NCBI RefSeq assembly: GCF_008369445.1
Contig: NZ_VTWH01000002.1
Location: 1-64,000 of the forward strand
Length of the DNA: 64,000 bases
Source of the DNA: Aureimonas fodinaquatilis
Lineage (GTDB): Bacteria; Pseudomonadota; Alphaproteobacteria; Rhizobiales; Rhizobiaceae
Direction of reading: 5' to 3'
Every line of letters starts with the position of its first letter. Within the stretch, counting starts at the first letter, position 1. Shown here in pieces: positions 1 to 8,479 of the stretch. A program made the translations under genes and the position numbers. Under the pieces are notes generated by a model. It searched no databases. It saw nothing but the letters and a program-made list of their open reading frames with translations, and was not told where the DNA came from.

Positions 1-1
1 G

Positions 2-286
2 GCAATTGCCCGCTCGCTGGCCATGCAGCCACGGCTGATGCTGTTTGACGAGGTAACTTCGGCACTGGACCCGGAACTGACCGGTGAAGTGCTGCGCGTT
101 ATTGCCGGGCTGGCGGCGGAAGGCATGACAATGGTTCTGGTAACCCATGAAATGGCTTTTGCACGTCAGGTCGCCGATCTCATCGTGTTCATGCACGAGG
201 GAAAAGTCTGGGAAACCGGAACCGGAGACATGCTGTTGAACCCCAAGACACCGGAGCTCAACCAGTTCGTCGGCAACGGCCTGTGA
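2..286 (+). CDS. Polar amino-acid ABC transporter ATP-binding protein (C-terminal part)
   Basis: Only the last 94 or so residues are inside the window; the frame is open to the left edge. Visible are the end of the signature helix (AIARSLAM), the Walker B and D-loop stretch LMLFDEVTSALDPE and the H-loop motif VLVTHEMAFA. This is the pattern of the GlnQ/HisP class that energises uptake of polar amino acids. The gene ends 54 bases before a type 3 periplasmic binding protein gene, so it is probably the ATPase of the same importer. Permease genes would lie to the left of the window. Confidence 0.9.
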   Translation, partial: AIARSLAMQPRLMLFDEVTSALDPELTGEVLRVIAGLAAEGMTMVLVTHEMAFARQVADLIVFMHEGKVWETGTGDMLLNPKTPELNQFVGNGL

Positions 287-340
287 GTTTTTCTGAACAT
301 TTCTACCGGCAGAGGAAGCCGGTTCTCTGGAGGATAATGA

Positions 341-1141
341 ATGCTTAGACATGCTTTTACTGGTGCATTTGCACTGGCTCTGTCATTTGGTTTGCTGGCG
401 CAGCCCGCGCACGCAAACAAGCTGGAAGAGATCAAGGAACGCGGCCGCGTTATCATTGCGATTGACCTTGGTCATCCTCCTTACGGCATGCTCGACGGTT
501 CGGCACAGCAGACCGGATCAGACGTCGAAACCGCCAAGCTTCTTGCTGAAGATCTGGGCGTTGCACTTGAGGTTGTCGCCGTATCCGGTGCCAACCGTGT
601 GCCATTTCTGATTTCCAATCGTGTTGATCTGGTTATCGCGTCTTTCTCGATCACCGAAGAGCGCAAAAAGGTTATTGATTTCTCGCGTCCTTACGGCGTT
701 ATTCCTGTTGTCATTTCCGCACCTGCATCCATCGCCATCAGCAGCCCTGCCGATCTGGCCGGCCAGCAGATTGCCGTGGCGCGTGGCACAACTGCCGATA
801 TTGAAGTGACCAGACTGGTCAAGGAATCCGGCGCTAACGCCACCATCGTTCGTTACGAAGATGAAGCAACGGCAACGACCGCGGTTGGCACCGGCCAGCA
901 GAGCCTGTTTGCCGCAGCACTTTCGACTGCGCAGGATCTGGCGGAAAACAACCCGCGCCTGGAACATGAGGTCAAGCTTGAAATGGCCGCTTATCCAATG
1001 GCCATTGGTCTTCGCAAGAACGATACTGAACTGACAGAATGGGTCAATGAGTGGGTTTCGACCAACCTGCACAATGGCAAGCTGAACGCAATTTACGAAG
1101 AGTATTTCGGTCAGTCTCTGCCAGCAGAAATGTTGCAGTAA
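341..1141 (+). CDS. ABC transporter substrate-binding protein, amino-acid type (SBP family 3)
   Basis: A 266-residue periplasmic binding protein. Residues 1-25 are a Sec signal peptide ending in the AHA cleavage motif. The mature part starts with KLEEIKERGRVIIAIDLGHPPYG and shows the family 3 pattern, including the FSITEERKKVIDFSRPYG stretch found in glutamine- and arginine-type receptors. It follows the ATPase gene by 54 bases and is followed by a terminator-like hairpin, so it is probably the last gene of the transporter operon. The ligand cannot be read from the sequence. The catabolic genes downstream leave open a sugar-acid or amino-acid substrate. Confidence 0.88.
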   Translation: MLRHAFTGAFALALSFGLLAQPAHANKLEEIKERGRVIIAIDLGHPPYGMLDGSAQQTGSDVETAKLLAEDLGVALEVVAVSGANRVPFLISNRVDLVIASFSITEERKKVIDFSRPYGVIPVVISAPASIAISSPADLAGQQIAVARGTTADIEVTRLVKESGANATIVRYEDEATATTAVGTGQQSLFAAALSTAQDLAENNPRLEHEVKLEMAAYPMAIGLRKNDTELTEWVNEWVSTNLHNGKLNAIYEEYFGQSLPAEMLQ

Positions 1142-1166
1142 ACTTTCGTCATTGAAGCTTAATATT

Positions 1167-1204
1167 GGGCTGCGCCACTCCTCCGGGGGTGGCGTGGCCT
1201 TTTC
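1167..1204 (+). terminator. Probable intrinsic terminator after the binding-protein gene
   Basis: A hairpin with the 6-bp core CGCCAC/GTGGCG is extended by GGC/GCC after a small internal loop, and is followed by TTTT. It lies 25 bases after the stop codon of the binding-protein gene and before the next start. Confidence 0.55.
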
Positions 1205-1235
1205 CTCACATCATCCTTTGATCATGGAATATGCG

Positions 1236-2168
1236 ATGACATCGTCTCACTCTCAGCAGCCTTTCACCGGCCTGTTTCCCGTTGCCCCCACACCATTTCG
1301 TGAAGATGGCTCAATTGACCTGGAAGGTCAGCGCCGGGTCATGGATTGCATGATTGACCAGGGTGTGGATGGCATCTGCATTCTGGCAAACTACTCCGAA
1401 CAGTTTCTGCTGTCTGACGAAGAGCGCGAAACGTTGACAAAGCTGTGTCTGGAGCGTGTGGCCGGGCGGGTGCCCGTTATGGTGACATGCAGCCATTTTT
1501 CGACGGACATAGCCGCGGCGCGTGCCAAACAGGCCGCTGAACTGGGCGCAGCAATACTGATGCTGATGCCGCCCTATCACGGCACTTTTCTCAAAGCGGA
1601 TGAGAAGCACACCTACGAGCATTTTGCGCGTGTGGCTGAGGCTTCCGGCCTGCCGATCATGATTCAGGACGCGCCACTTTCAGGCGTGGCGCTTTCGGTG
1701 CCATTCATGGTGAGAATGGCGCGGGAGCTGCCGCTGGTTCGCTATTTCAAGATTGAGGTGCCGCAATCTGCGGCCAAGCTTCGCGCGCTGATTGAGCAGG
1801 GCGGCGAGGTTATTGAAGGTCCGTTTGACGGCGAGGAAGCCATCACCATGATGGCCGATCTGGATGCCGGTGCAACAGGCACAATGTCCAGCGCCATGCT
1901 GCCGGACCTTTTGAAGCCGATTTTTGAACATCACCGTGCCGGGCGGCGTGAAGAGGCCGCAAAAGCCTATGCACGCATTCTGCCGGCGGTGAATTATGAA
2001 AACCGCCAGTGCGGCCTGCGCGCAGCCAAGACAGTCATGCAGGAAGGCGGCGTGATTGCATGCGACCGTGTTCGCCATCCGTTGGAACAGCTGCACCCGG
2101 CAACACGTGCGGGGATGCTTGAGCTGGCCCGTGAGGTTGACCCTATTGCACTGCGTTGGGGCAAATAA
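1236..2168 (+). CDS. DapA-fold dehydratase, L-2-keto-3-deoxyarabonate dehydratase-like
   Basis: A 310-residue member of the dihydrodipicolinate synthase/aldolase class I fold. The Schiff-base lysine is K172 (RYFKIEVP) and a tyrosine sits at Y114 (MPPYHG). The usual GTTGE loop is replaced by ANYSEQF (51-57), and the YNVP stretch with the catalytic tyrosine by IQDAP (143-147). This pattern, with EGPFDGEEAIT and NYENRQ further on, is that of L-2-keto-3-deoxyarabonate dehydratase (AraD of the Azospirillum-type L-arabinose pathway), which makes alpha-ketoglutarate semialdehyde. It is therefore unlikely to be lysine-pathway DapA. The ATG at 1236 was chosen because GGAA lies 7 bases upstream; an in-frame ATG at 1224 is the alternative. 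Two FAH-fold enzymes follow. The exact substrate is inferred. Confidence 0.82.
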   Translation: MTSSHSQQPFTGLFPVAPTPFREDGSIDLEGQRRVMDCMIDQGVDGICILANYSEQFLLSDEERETLTKLCLERVAGRVPVMVTCSHFSTDIAAARAKQAAELGAAILMLMPPYHGTFLKADEKHTYEHFARVAEASGLPIMIQDAPLSGVALSVPFMVRMARELPLVRYFKIEVPQSAAKLRALIEQGGEVIEGPFDGEEAITMMADLDAGATGTMSSAMLPDLLKPIFEHHRAGRREEAAKAYARILPAVNYENRQCGLRAAKTVMQEGGVIACDRVRHPLEQLHPATRAGMLELAREVDPIALRWGK

Positions 2169-2178
2169 CACCTGTTCC

Positions 2179-2204
2179 ATTGCCGTAACCTGTGTTACGG
2201 CAAT
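2179..2204 (+). other. Perfect 11-bp hairpin
   Basis: ATTGCCGTAAC and GTTACGGCAAT pair perfectly around a 4-base loop, 10 bases after the stop of the preceding gene. There is no following T run, so it is either a weak terminator or an mRNA 3'-end stabiliser. Confidence 0.5.
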
Positions 2205-2260
2205 TGAGGACTTGTGATTTCGAAGTGCGTCCCGAGCGTCTCAACTGGTCGAAGATTGAC

Positions 2261-2335
2261 CTGAAACGCTCTGGATCTTTGCTTTGTCGCGTTGTCTTGC
2301 GGTTGAAGCGATTCCGTTTCAACCAGTAATGCTCA
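2261..2335. repeat. Dispersed palindromic intergenic repeat, copy 1
   Basis: This copy contains the family landmarks CTGAAACGCTCT, TTTGTCGCGTTGTCTTGC, a central palindrome GGTTGAA/TTCAACC (2301-2324) and AATGCTC. The same pattern recurs at several other intergenic sites in the window. Confidence 0.6.
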
Positions 2336-2360
2336 GAGCGCAACCGGGAGATGGAATTTA

Positions 2361-3209
2361 ATGAAGCTTGTACGTTTTGGGGCCGCCGGTCAGGAAAAGC
2401 CGGGCGTTGTGGATGCAGACGGCAAAATCCGCGATGTTTCGGCTATTGTACCGGATTTTTCGGGCGAGCATCTGTCTGATGCCAGCCTGGACAAACTGCG
2501 CAAGGCCGATCTTGCCAGCCTGCCGGTTGCGCCTGCCGACTCGCGCCTTGGGCCTGTTGTAGGGCGTGTTGGCAACTTTCTGTGCATCGGCCTCAACTAT
2601 GTCGACCATGCGCATGAATCCAATCTGCCGATTCCAAGCGAGCCCATCATCTTCAACAAGTCGCCTTCGTCCATCACCGGCCCGAACGACAAAGTGTACA
2701 TTCCTATCGGTTCGGAAAAGACCGATTGGGAAGTTGAAATTGCCGTCGTCATCGGCAAAGACGCTTACAACGTTTCTGAAGAAAGCGCACTAAACTACGT
2801 TGCCGGTTACACAATTTGTAATGACGTTTCCGAACGTGCGTGGCAGATCGAGCGCGGTGGCCAGTGGACCAAGGGCAAGAGCGCACCAAGCTTTGGCCCA
2901 ATCGGCCCATGGCTGGTGACGCGGGATGAAATTTCCGATCCGCAAAATCTTGATATGTGGCTGGATGTGAACGGTGCACGCGTGCAGACCGGCAATACAT
3001 CGACTATGATTTTCACGATTGCACACATTGTTTCCTACCTGTCCAAATTCATGAAGCTGGAAGCAGGCGACGTGATCACCACCGGTACACCTCCGGGCGT
3101 GGGCATGGGTATGAAGCCGCCGCGCTATCTGAAGGCTGGCGACACTGTGCGTCTGGGCATTGCTGGTCTGGGTGAGCAGCAGCAGTCGGTGGTTGCGACC
3201 AATGGCTGA
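2361..3209 (+). CDS. Fumarylacetoacetate hydrolase family protein (282 aa)
   Basis: A single FAH-fold protein of the size usual for 2,4-diketo-3-deoxy-sugar-acid hydrolases and related lyases. The N-terminal lid domain is about residues 1-70. The catalytic fold begins at CIGLNYVDHAHE, with the metal-ligand segment WEVEIAVVIG and the C-terminal motif DVITTGTPPGVG that all active family members carry. The ATG follows GGGAGATGG. The gene ends inside the start of the next FAH gene (8-base overlap), so the two are translationally coupled. Reaction possibilities are hydrolysis of a 2,4-diketo-3-deoxy sugar acid or an ureidoglycolate-lyase-like activity; the sequence alone does not decide. Confidence 0.85.
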   Translation: MKLVRFGAAGQEKPGVVDADGKIRDVSAIVPDFSGEHLSDASLDKLRKADLASLPVAPADSRLGPVVGRVGNFLCIGLNYVDHAHESNLPIPSEPIIFNKSPSSITGPNDKVYIPIGSEKTDWEVEIAVVIGKDAYNVSEESALNYVAGYTICNDVSERAWQIERGGQWTKGKSAPSFGPIGPWLVTRDEISDPQNLDMWLDVNGARVQTGNTSTMIFTIAHIVSYLSKFMKLEAGDVITTGTPPGVGMGMKPPRYLKAGDTVRLGIAGLGEQQQSVVATNG

Positions 3210-4380
3210 TATCTGGCCAGGCGCAAACGAAACTCTACCGGAAGACGCAGACAAGGCCGCTCTGGCCGGTCGCGTCTGGCGGCCTGATCTTGGTGGCCCG
3301 GCGATTGTGGCCATTCGCAACGGTGATGTGGTGGATATTTCTGCTGCATTTCCGACCATGCGCGACCTGTGCGAAGCTCCTGACCCTGCCGCTGCCTTGC
3401 GGGAAGCGACAGGCGAAACGCTCGGCTCGTTTGCTGATCTTCTTGCCAACGCGCATCCCGACAAAAGGGATGCGACGAAGCCGTGGCTTCTGGCCCCGGT
3501 TGATCTGCAGGCCCTTAAGGCCGCAGGTGTGACCTTCGTCGTCTCCATGCTGGAGCGGGTGATTGAAGAGCGCGCCAAGGGAGATCCTTCCGCTGCCCGG
3601 TCAATCCGGGAAGAAATCGGGCGTCTCATCGGCACTGATCTTCAGGCACTGCGCCCCGGTTCACCGGAGGCGATGGCGCTGAAAAAGGTGCTGATCGAAA
3701 AAGGTGTCTGGAGTCAGTATCTGGAAGTGGGCATTGGCCCGGATGCTGAAATTTTCACCAAGGCGCAAATCCTGTCTTCTGTTGGCTCCGGGCAACTGGC
3801 TGGCGTTCGTCCGGATTCGGCATGGAACAATCCTGAGCCGGAAATTGTGCTGGCAATTTCTTCCGCGGGCAAAATTGTCGGTGCCACTCTTGGCAATGAC
3901 GTGAACCTGCGCGACTTTGAAGGACGGTCGGCGCTTTTGCTGTCCAAGGCAAAAGACAACAATGCAAGCTGTGCAATCGGTCCGGTGCTGCGCTTCTTTG
4001 ATGGCGAATTCTCGCTGGACGATGTTCGCAAGGCACGTCTGGATCTGACGGTGACAGGGCAGGATGGCTTCAAGCTTTCAGGCTTTTCCCTGATGGACAA
4101 AATCAGTCGTGATCCGGCTGACCTGGCGTCCCAGGCGTTGAATGATCATCATGCCTATCCTGATGGGCTTGTGCTGTTTCTTGGCACATTGTTTGCCCCG
4201 ACAGACGACCGGGATGTGGAGGGCGAAGGCTTTACACACAAGGTGGGTGATGTTGTCACCATCCGCTCGCCGCGGCTGGGCGCCTTGTCCAATGAAATCC
4301 GCTCTACCGATGCTTGCGAAAAATGGACTTTCGCCGCAAGTCATCTAATGCGAAACCTGTCGAAGCGGGGATTGATCTAG
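3202..4380 (+). CDS. FAH-family 2-keto-3-deoxy pentonate dehydratase, XylX-like
   Basis: A 392-residue two-part FAH-fold enzyme. GVTFVVSMLERVIEERAKGD, the WSQYLEVGIGPDAEIFTK stretch, WNNPEPEIVL (metal-site acidic residues) and the conserved block around NDVNLRDFEGRS match the Caulobacter XylX class. That class dehydrates 2-keto-3-deoxy-D-xylonate or -arabinonate to alpha-ketoglutarate semialdehyde. The start at 3202 overlaps the preceding FAH gene by 8 bases; a longer reading from 3160 would overlap far more and adds residues foreign to the family. With the L-KDA-dehydratase-like gene upstream it points to non-phosphorylative pentose catabolism. No sugar dehydrogenase or semialdehyde dehydrogenase is visible nearby. 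Confidence 0.82.
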   Translation: MADIWPGANETLPEDADKAALAGRVWRPDLGGPAIVAIRNGDVVDISAAFPTMRDLCEAPDPAAALREATGETLGSFADLLANAHPDKRDATKPWLLAPVDLQALKAAGVTFVVSMLERVIEERAKGDPSAARSIREEIGRLIGTDLQALRPGSPEAMALKKVLIEKGVWSQYLEVGIGPDAEIFTKAQILSSVGSGQLAGVRPDSAWNNPEPEIVLAISSAGKIVGATLGNDVNLRDFEGRSALLLSKAKDNNASCAIGPVLRFFDGEFSLDDVRKARLDLTVTGQDGFKLSGFSLMDKISRDPADLASQALNDHHAYPDGLVLFLGTLFAPTDDRDVEGEGFTHKVGDVVTIRSPRLGALSNEIRSTDACEKWTFAASHLMRNLSKRGLI

Positions 4381-4391
4381 CGCAGGCGACA

Positions 4392-5285
4392 ATGAGCGAA
4401 TACTTGTTACTGGGTGTGGATGGCGGCGGCACTCGCTGCCGCGTCCGTATTACAACAGGTAGCGGCATTTTTGTTGGCGAGGCCGAAGGTGGCAGCGCCA
4501 ACATATTTTCCGACCCGGCTGGAGCACGCAACTCCATTGTTGAGACGGCCACTGCGGCCCTGGCACAGGCCGGTCTGGAAGAGCGGTGTCTGGCAAAATG
4601 CCATGCGGGCCTGGGGCTTGCCGGTGCAAATCTTGCAAAGACCGCCAGCGATTTTTCTGAACAGCAGCTTCCCTTTGCCGCTTCAACCATCAAAAGCGAT
4701 GCCATAACCGCCTGCCTGGGCGCCCATGCAGGGTGCGATGGCGGCATTGCCATTCTGGGCACAGGGTCGGCCTATGTTGCCAGAGCGGGCGGTGTGGAAA
4801 CGCTGTTCGGCGGTTGGGGGCTGACGCTTTCAGATGGTGGCAGCGGGGCGGATATCGGTCGCGCGGCTTTGGCAGCAGCATTGCTGGCGCATGATGAGAT
4901 GGGCCCGCAAAGCGGCCTTACAGAGGCGATTCTGGCCAGCTTTGGCGGCAGTGCTGCGGCTGTTGCACATTTTTCAAGATCAGCCACCCCACGGGATTAT
5001 GGCAGCTATTGCCCGCTGGTCTGGGATTTTGCTCGCGGCAATGATGCAGTGGCACGGCACATCATACAAGCGCGGGTGGCTGCGGTGGAAAGCGGGCTTC
5101 GGCGGCTGATGGCATTGGGTGCGCCAGCCATTGCCTTGTTGGGCGGTCTGGCGGTTCGATACCAGCCGCTTTTGTCTGATGACATTCAGACATATCTGCG
5201 TGTACCCGCCGGCGACGCACTGGATGGCGCTCTGGCTTTGGCCCGGCAGCTGAAAACATCTCTCGTTGAAACGGGTTCGTCTTGA
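4392..5285 (+). CDS. BadF/BcrA-type sugar kinase (N-acetylglucosamine kinase-like)
   Basis: A 297-residue actin/HSP70-fold ATPase. The phosphate-1 loop is LGVDGGGTRCRVRI near the N-terminus. The second phosphate motif is GIAILGTGSAYVAR, followed by GWGLTLSDGGSGADIGR and the C-terminal adenosine motif IALLGGLA. These match the GlcNAc/glucosamine kinase branch of the BadF/BadG family. The start at 4392 (MSEYLLLGVDGG) is 11 bases after the preceding stop; a start at 4314 would run through the FAH gene. Its place at the end of the catabolic run suggests it phosphorylates a sugar or sugar acid of that pathway. Confidence 0.8.
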   Translation: MSEYLLLGVDGGGTRCRVRITTGSGIFVGEAEGGSANIFSDPAGARNSIVETATAALAQAGLEERCLAKCHAGLGLAGANLAKTASDFSEQQLPFAASTIKSDAITACLGAHAGCDGGIAILGTGSAYVARAGGVETLFGGWGLTLSDGGSGADIGRAALAAALLAHDEMGPQSGLTEAILASFGGSAAAVAHFSRSATPRDYGSYCPLVWDFARGNDAVARHIIQARVAAVESGLRRLMALGAPAIALLGGLAVRYQPLLSDDIQTYLRVPAGDALDGALALARQLKTSLVETGSS

Positions 5286-5352
5286 CCATGAGACAAGGCC
5301 TGCAGGCAAAGAACGGGTGCGTTGAAGCTGATCAGGGATTGCGTCAGACGCT

Positions 5353-5907
5353 TTAGAAAAGCGGGCGCACAACAATCGTGTCACCCGGAATCACCGGGTC
5401 GGTGATCAGCACACGTCCGGTCATGACCTGACCGTTGACCTGCCGCGTCAAATCTACCGTGCGTTGATCTGCTCCGGATTGAAAGCCGCCTGCAATTGCA
5501 ACGGAGTTTTGCACGGTCATGCCGGGCATGAAGGCATGGCTGCCGGCATTCTGCACCGCACCCATCACAAAGATCGGCCGATATTCGGCCACTTCCACGG
5601 CCACATCCGGATGCAGCAAAAACCCGTCGGCAAAACGGGCAGTGATGGCCTGGCGCAGTTGATGCGTTGTGCGTCCACGTGCAGGTACTTCGCCGATCAG
5701 CGGCAACGACAGATATCCTGCCTGATCCACGGCGTACTGGCTGGAAAGGTCGTTCTCACCATAAACGGTGACGCGCAGCATGTCGCCGGAATCGACGTAA
5801 TGTTCACCGGTGAGCTGCGGGTGAAACGCTGGAGCAGGGGGCGCGTAGGTGCTGCAACCGGACAGTACGGTCAAGCTCAAGACAGCCAGGACGCCCCATT
5901 TTTCCAT
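5353..5907 (-). CDS. Polysaccharide export lipoprotein (Wza/KpsD-like, periplasmic SLBB type)
   Basis: A lipoprotein of about 184 residues. The short signal peptide ends in a lipobox LSGC (Cys 18). The body has the Poly_export domain start HYVDSGDMLRVTVYGENDLS, followed by YRPIFVMGAVQNAGSHAF, the SLBB-like region of outer-membrane polysaccharide exporters. It is shorter than full Wza, as is common for stand-alone rhizobial copies. The ATG at 5907 has GGTGGGCGG just upstream; a TTG at 5928 is a weaker alternative. No glycosyltransferase genes are adjacent, so the exported polymer is unknown. Confidence 0.82.
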   Translation of the reverse strand: MEKWGVLAVLSLTVLSGCSTYAPPAPAFHPQLTGEHYVDSGDMLRVTVYGENDLSSQYAVDQAGYLSLPLIGEVPARGRTTHQLRQAITARFADGFLLHPDVAVEVAEYRPIFVMGAVQNAGSHAFMPGMTVQNSVAIAGGFQSGADQRTVDLTRQVNGQVMTGRVLITDPVIPGDTIVVRPLF

Positions 5908-6004
5908 GCCGCCCACCGGATATTGCAACTGGAGATTTAATAGCCGGTTTATGGTTAATCATGAGTAAAGATCAGTGGAGCAGACTCTTCAATCCGAAAA
6001 AGCT

Positions 6005-6220
6005 CTATTGGCGCGGCGGTTTTTCCATCCAGCGAATAACCAGCATCGCGGGCAATATCCAAAGCAGGCCGGTGAGCAGGAAGTAAGCGAGGTGAACCCA
6101 CGCGCTGGATTGCGACAGTTGCGCGACGGCCACCGCCGTTGCCACCACTGCATACACCACCACTATGATAACCAGCAGAATTGTGCCGATGAGTTTTTTC
6201 AGTCGCACGGGCATTGTCAT
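6005..6220 (-). CDS. DUF2842 family small membrane protein
   Basis: A 71-residue protein with two hydrophobic helices (about 10-32 and 42-62), a basic N-terminus (PVRLKKLIGT) and the conserved WILPAMLVIRWM ending. This is the pattern of the alphaproteobacterial DUF2842 family. Its function is unknown. It sits next to the heme A synthase gene, transcribed the other way. Confidence 0.82.
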   Translation of the reverse strand: MTMPVRLKKLIGTILLVIIVVVYAVVATAVAVAQLSQSSAWVHLAYFLLTGLLWILPAMLVIRWMEKPPRQ

Positions 6221-6338
6221 TGGTCCTGTTTGTTCAAGTCAGGACACAAAACCGTTAATCGCTCCCACAAACTTGCGATCTTTGCCGTTTGGGTCCACAT
6301 GAGCATTTCAGATCGCTTCATCCGATCATCCGATCATG

Positions 6339-6413
6339 TGAAGCGCTCTAACTCTTGGTTTTGTCGCATTGTCCTGCTGTGGAAGTGATTCCACTTCCAC
6401 AGGAAATGCTCTA
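6339..6413. repeat. Dispersed palindromic intergenic repeat, copy 2
   Basis: TGAAGCGCTCTAACTC, TTTGTCGCATTGTCCTGC, then a perfect 9-bp palindrome GTGGAAGTG/CACTTCCAC with a 4-base loop (6379-6400), then AGGAAATGCTCTA. The palindrome sequence differs from other copies while its pairing is kept, which indicates compensatory change. Confidence 0.65.
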
Positions 6414-6465
6414 ACGGCAGTGCGCAGCAACTGCCAGCCTTTCATTGATTGACGGCGTGTTTTTG

Positions 6466-7539
6466 ATGAACAGTTCGCAGCTCGGCCACGCGGCCGCCAC
6501 CGGTCTTCCTGCCAGCCAGACATTGGCCAACCGGACTGCCATTCGTTACTGGCTTTATGTCGTGGCGCTGATGGTTTTCGCGCTTGTGGTTGTGGGCGGC
6601 GCTACCCGCCTGACAGATTCCGGCCTTTCCATTACGCAATGGAAGCCGATCCATGGCGTTATTCCACCGCTGTCCGCGCAGGAATGGCAGGAAGAGTTTG
6701 ATCTATACCGCCAGATACCTCAGTACCAGCTTATCAACAAAGGCATGAGCCTGGATGAGTTCAAGAATATTTTCTGGTGGGAGTGGGCGCACCGGTTTCT
6801 GGCACGCGGCGTGGGTATTGTTTTTGCCTTGCCTCTGGTCTTTTTCTGGGTAACGGCGCGAATAGAAGCCCGATTGAAGCCACGGCTGGTCGGCCTGTTG
6901 GCGCTGGGCGGTTTGCAGGGTTTCATTGGCTGGTGGATGGTTGCCTCCGGCCTGAGTGAGCGGACGGATGTCAGTCAATACCGCCTGGCGGTGCATCTGA
7001 CGCTTGCCTGTCTGATTTTCGCCGCCACAATGTGGGTGGCCGAAGGCCTTAAGCCCGCAATCAAAGATGCCAAAGCCAGTCTGCTCAACCGCCGCCTTGG
7101 CGTTGTGCTGATTTTTCTGTGTCTTTTCCAGATCTATCTCGGCGGACTCGTTGCCGGATTGAATGCCGGGCTGGCCTTCAACACCTGGCCGCTGATGGAT
7201 GGCGCGATCGTGCCATCCGGCCTGTGGGTTATCGAACCTCTATGGCGCAACCTGTTCGAAAACGTCATGGCGGTTCAGTTCAACCACCGCATTGGCGCCT
7301 ATCTGCTGTTTGCAGCCGCTGCTGCGCATATGGTTCTGTGCTTCCGCGAGGCGCCGGCGTCGAAATATGCCTTGCTGTCCTTTTACCTGTTCGCAGCCAT
7401 TCTGATTCAGGCTGGAATGGGAATTGCTACGCTGTTGCTGCATGTGCCCATGGGCTGGGCCCTGAAACATCAGGCATTTGCCATAGTTGTTCTGACACTG
7501 GCGATTGTGCATGCGCAGGGCATGCGCAGATCAGGCTGA
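6466..7539 (+). CDS. ctaA: Heme A synthase, COX15/CtaA family
   Basis: An inner-membrane enzyme of 357 residues that oxidises heme O to heme A for cytochrome aa3 oxidase. Eight hydrophobic helices are visible. Family motifs include [36 protein letters not shown] with a heme-ligand histidine, [32 protein letters not shown] and a late histidine in ALKHQAFA. The length is usual for the alphaproteobacterial COX15 type. The ATG at 6466 was chosen; GTG 6457 and TTG 6445 are in frame. The 3' end overlaps convergent argC by 9 bases. Confidence 0.93.
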   Translation: MNSSQLGHAAATGLPASQTLANRTAIRYWLYVVALMVFALVVVGGATRLTDSGLSITQWKPIHGVIPPLSAQEWQEEFDLYRQIPQYQLINKGMSLDEFKNIFWWEWAHRFLARGVGIVFALPLVFFWVTARIEARLKPRLVGLLALGGLQGFIGWWMVASGLSERTDVSQYRLAVHLTLACLIFAATMWVAEGLKPAIKDAKASLLNRRLGVVLIFLCLFQIYLGGLVAGLNAGLAFNTWPLMDGAIVPSGLWVIEPLWRNLFENVMAVQFNHRIGAYLLFAAAAAHMVLCFREAPASKYALLSFYLFAAILIQAGMGIATLLLHVPMGWALKHQAFAIVVLTLAIVHAQGMRRSG

Positions 7540-8451
7540 CAGCATCAGGTCCATATTCTGCACGGCTGCGCCTGAAGCGCCTTTGCCAAGATTGTCCAGC
7601 AGCGCCACCAGATTAAGCCGTGTTCCATCCGGCGATGCAAAAACATGCAGTTTCATCAGGTCGGTATTGGCCAACTCGGTCGGGTCCAGCCGTTTTGCGG
7701 CGGCGCTTTCTGCCGGTGAGGCAACCGTGACGATGCCTTGACCGGCGTAATGGTCTGCCAGAGTGGCATGGACGGTTTCAACCGACACGCCTTCGAGATG
7801 CAGAGGGACCTGCACCAGCATCCCCTGCGCAAAACGGCCGACCGAAGGCGCAAAAATCGGCTCGCGCGGCAAACGGCCGTAGAGTTTCATTTCGGGCAGG
7901 TGCTTATGGGCAAGATCCAGCCTATACAGAAAATGCTCGCTGGTGATGTGGTCGGGACGCGCTGCATCTTCCATCTGCGCGATCAACTGCTTGCCACCGC
8001 CAGTATAGCCCGAGACCGCATTGACCGACACAGGGTAGTCACCCGGCAAAAGTCCTGCATCACGCAAGGGGCGCAGCAGTGCTATTGCCCCTGTTGGGTA
8101 ACAGCCCGGATTGGCAACAAACCTTGCGTCGCGAATTTTGCTTGCTTGTTCCTTTTCCAGCTCGGCAAAACCATAAACCCAGCCCGGCGCGGTCCGATGG
8201 GCGGTGCTGGTGTCAATTACTCTTGTGGTTGTGTTGCCGGACAAAAACGCAATGACCTCGCGCGAGGCATCATCGGGCAGGCACAGAATGGCGATGTCGG
8301 CTGTGTTCAGCAGGTCTTCCCGCATGGCCGCGTTTCTGCGCTCTGCCTCGGGAATGGACAGCAATTCCACATCGGCACGCCCTTCCATCCGGCTGCGGAT
8401 CTGAAGACCGGTGGTGCCATGTTCGCCGTCGATGAAAATGCGTGGTTTCAT
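7531..8451 (-). CDS. argC: N-acetyl-gamma-glutamyl-phosphate reductase
   Basis: The third step of arginine synthesis, NADPH-dependent reduction of N-acetylglutamyl phosphate to the semialdehyde. The 306 residues match the shorter (type 2) AGPR family. Visible are the N-terminal dinucleotide region with [11 protein letters not shown], the active-site cysteine in [18 protein letters not shown] and the SGYTGGGKQ loop. It lies 28 bases downstream of the agmatinase gene on the same strand and is probably co-transcribed with it. Confidence 0.94.
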   Translation of the reverse strand: MKPRIFIDGEHGTTGLQIRSRMEGRADVELLSIPEAERRNAAMREDLLNTADIAILCLPDDASREVIAFLSGNTTTRVIDTSTAHRTAPGWVYGFAELEKEQASKIRDARFVANPGCYPTGAIALLRPLRDAGLLPGDYPVSVNAVSGYTGGGKQLIAQMEDAARPDHITSEHFLYRLDLAHKHLPEMKLYGRLPREPIFAPSVGRFAQGMLVQVPLHLEGVSVETVHATLADHYAGQGIVTVASPAESAAAKRLDPTELANTDLMKLHVFASPDGTRLNLVALLDNLGKGASGAAVQNMDLMLSA

Positions 8452-8479
8452 ATTGAAATCTCAGTCCTGTTCAGCCGCG

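Noticed and set aside
5464-5940. 158-codon plus-strand frame opposite the polysaccharide export gene
   Set aside because: Composition is that of an antisense shadow (His- and Gly-rich, no start signal), while the minus-strand frame has a lipobox and a recognised domain.
5975-6388. 137-codon plus-strand frame opposite the DUF2842 gene
   Set aside because: It runs through a palindromic repeat and is His/Asn-rich; the minus-strand frame matches DUF2842.
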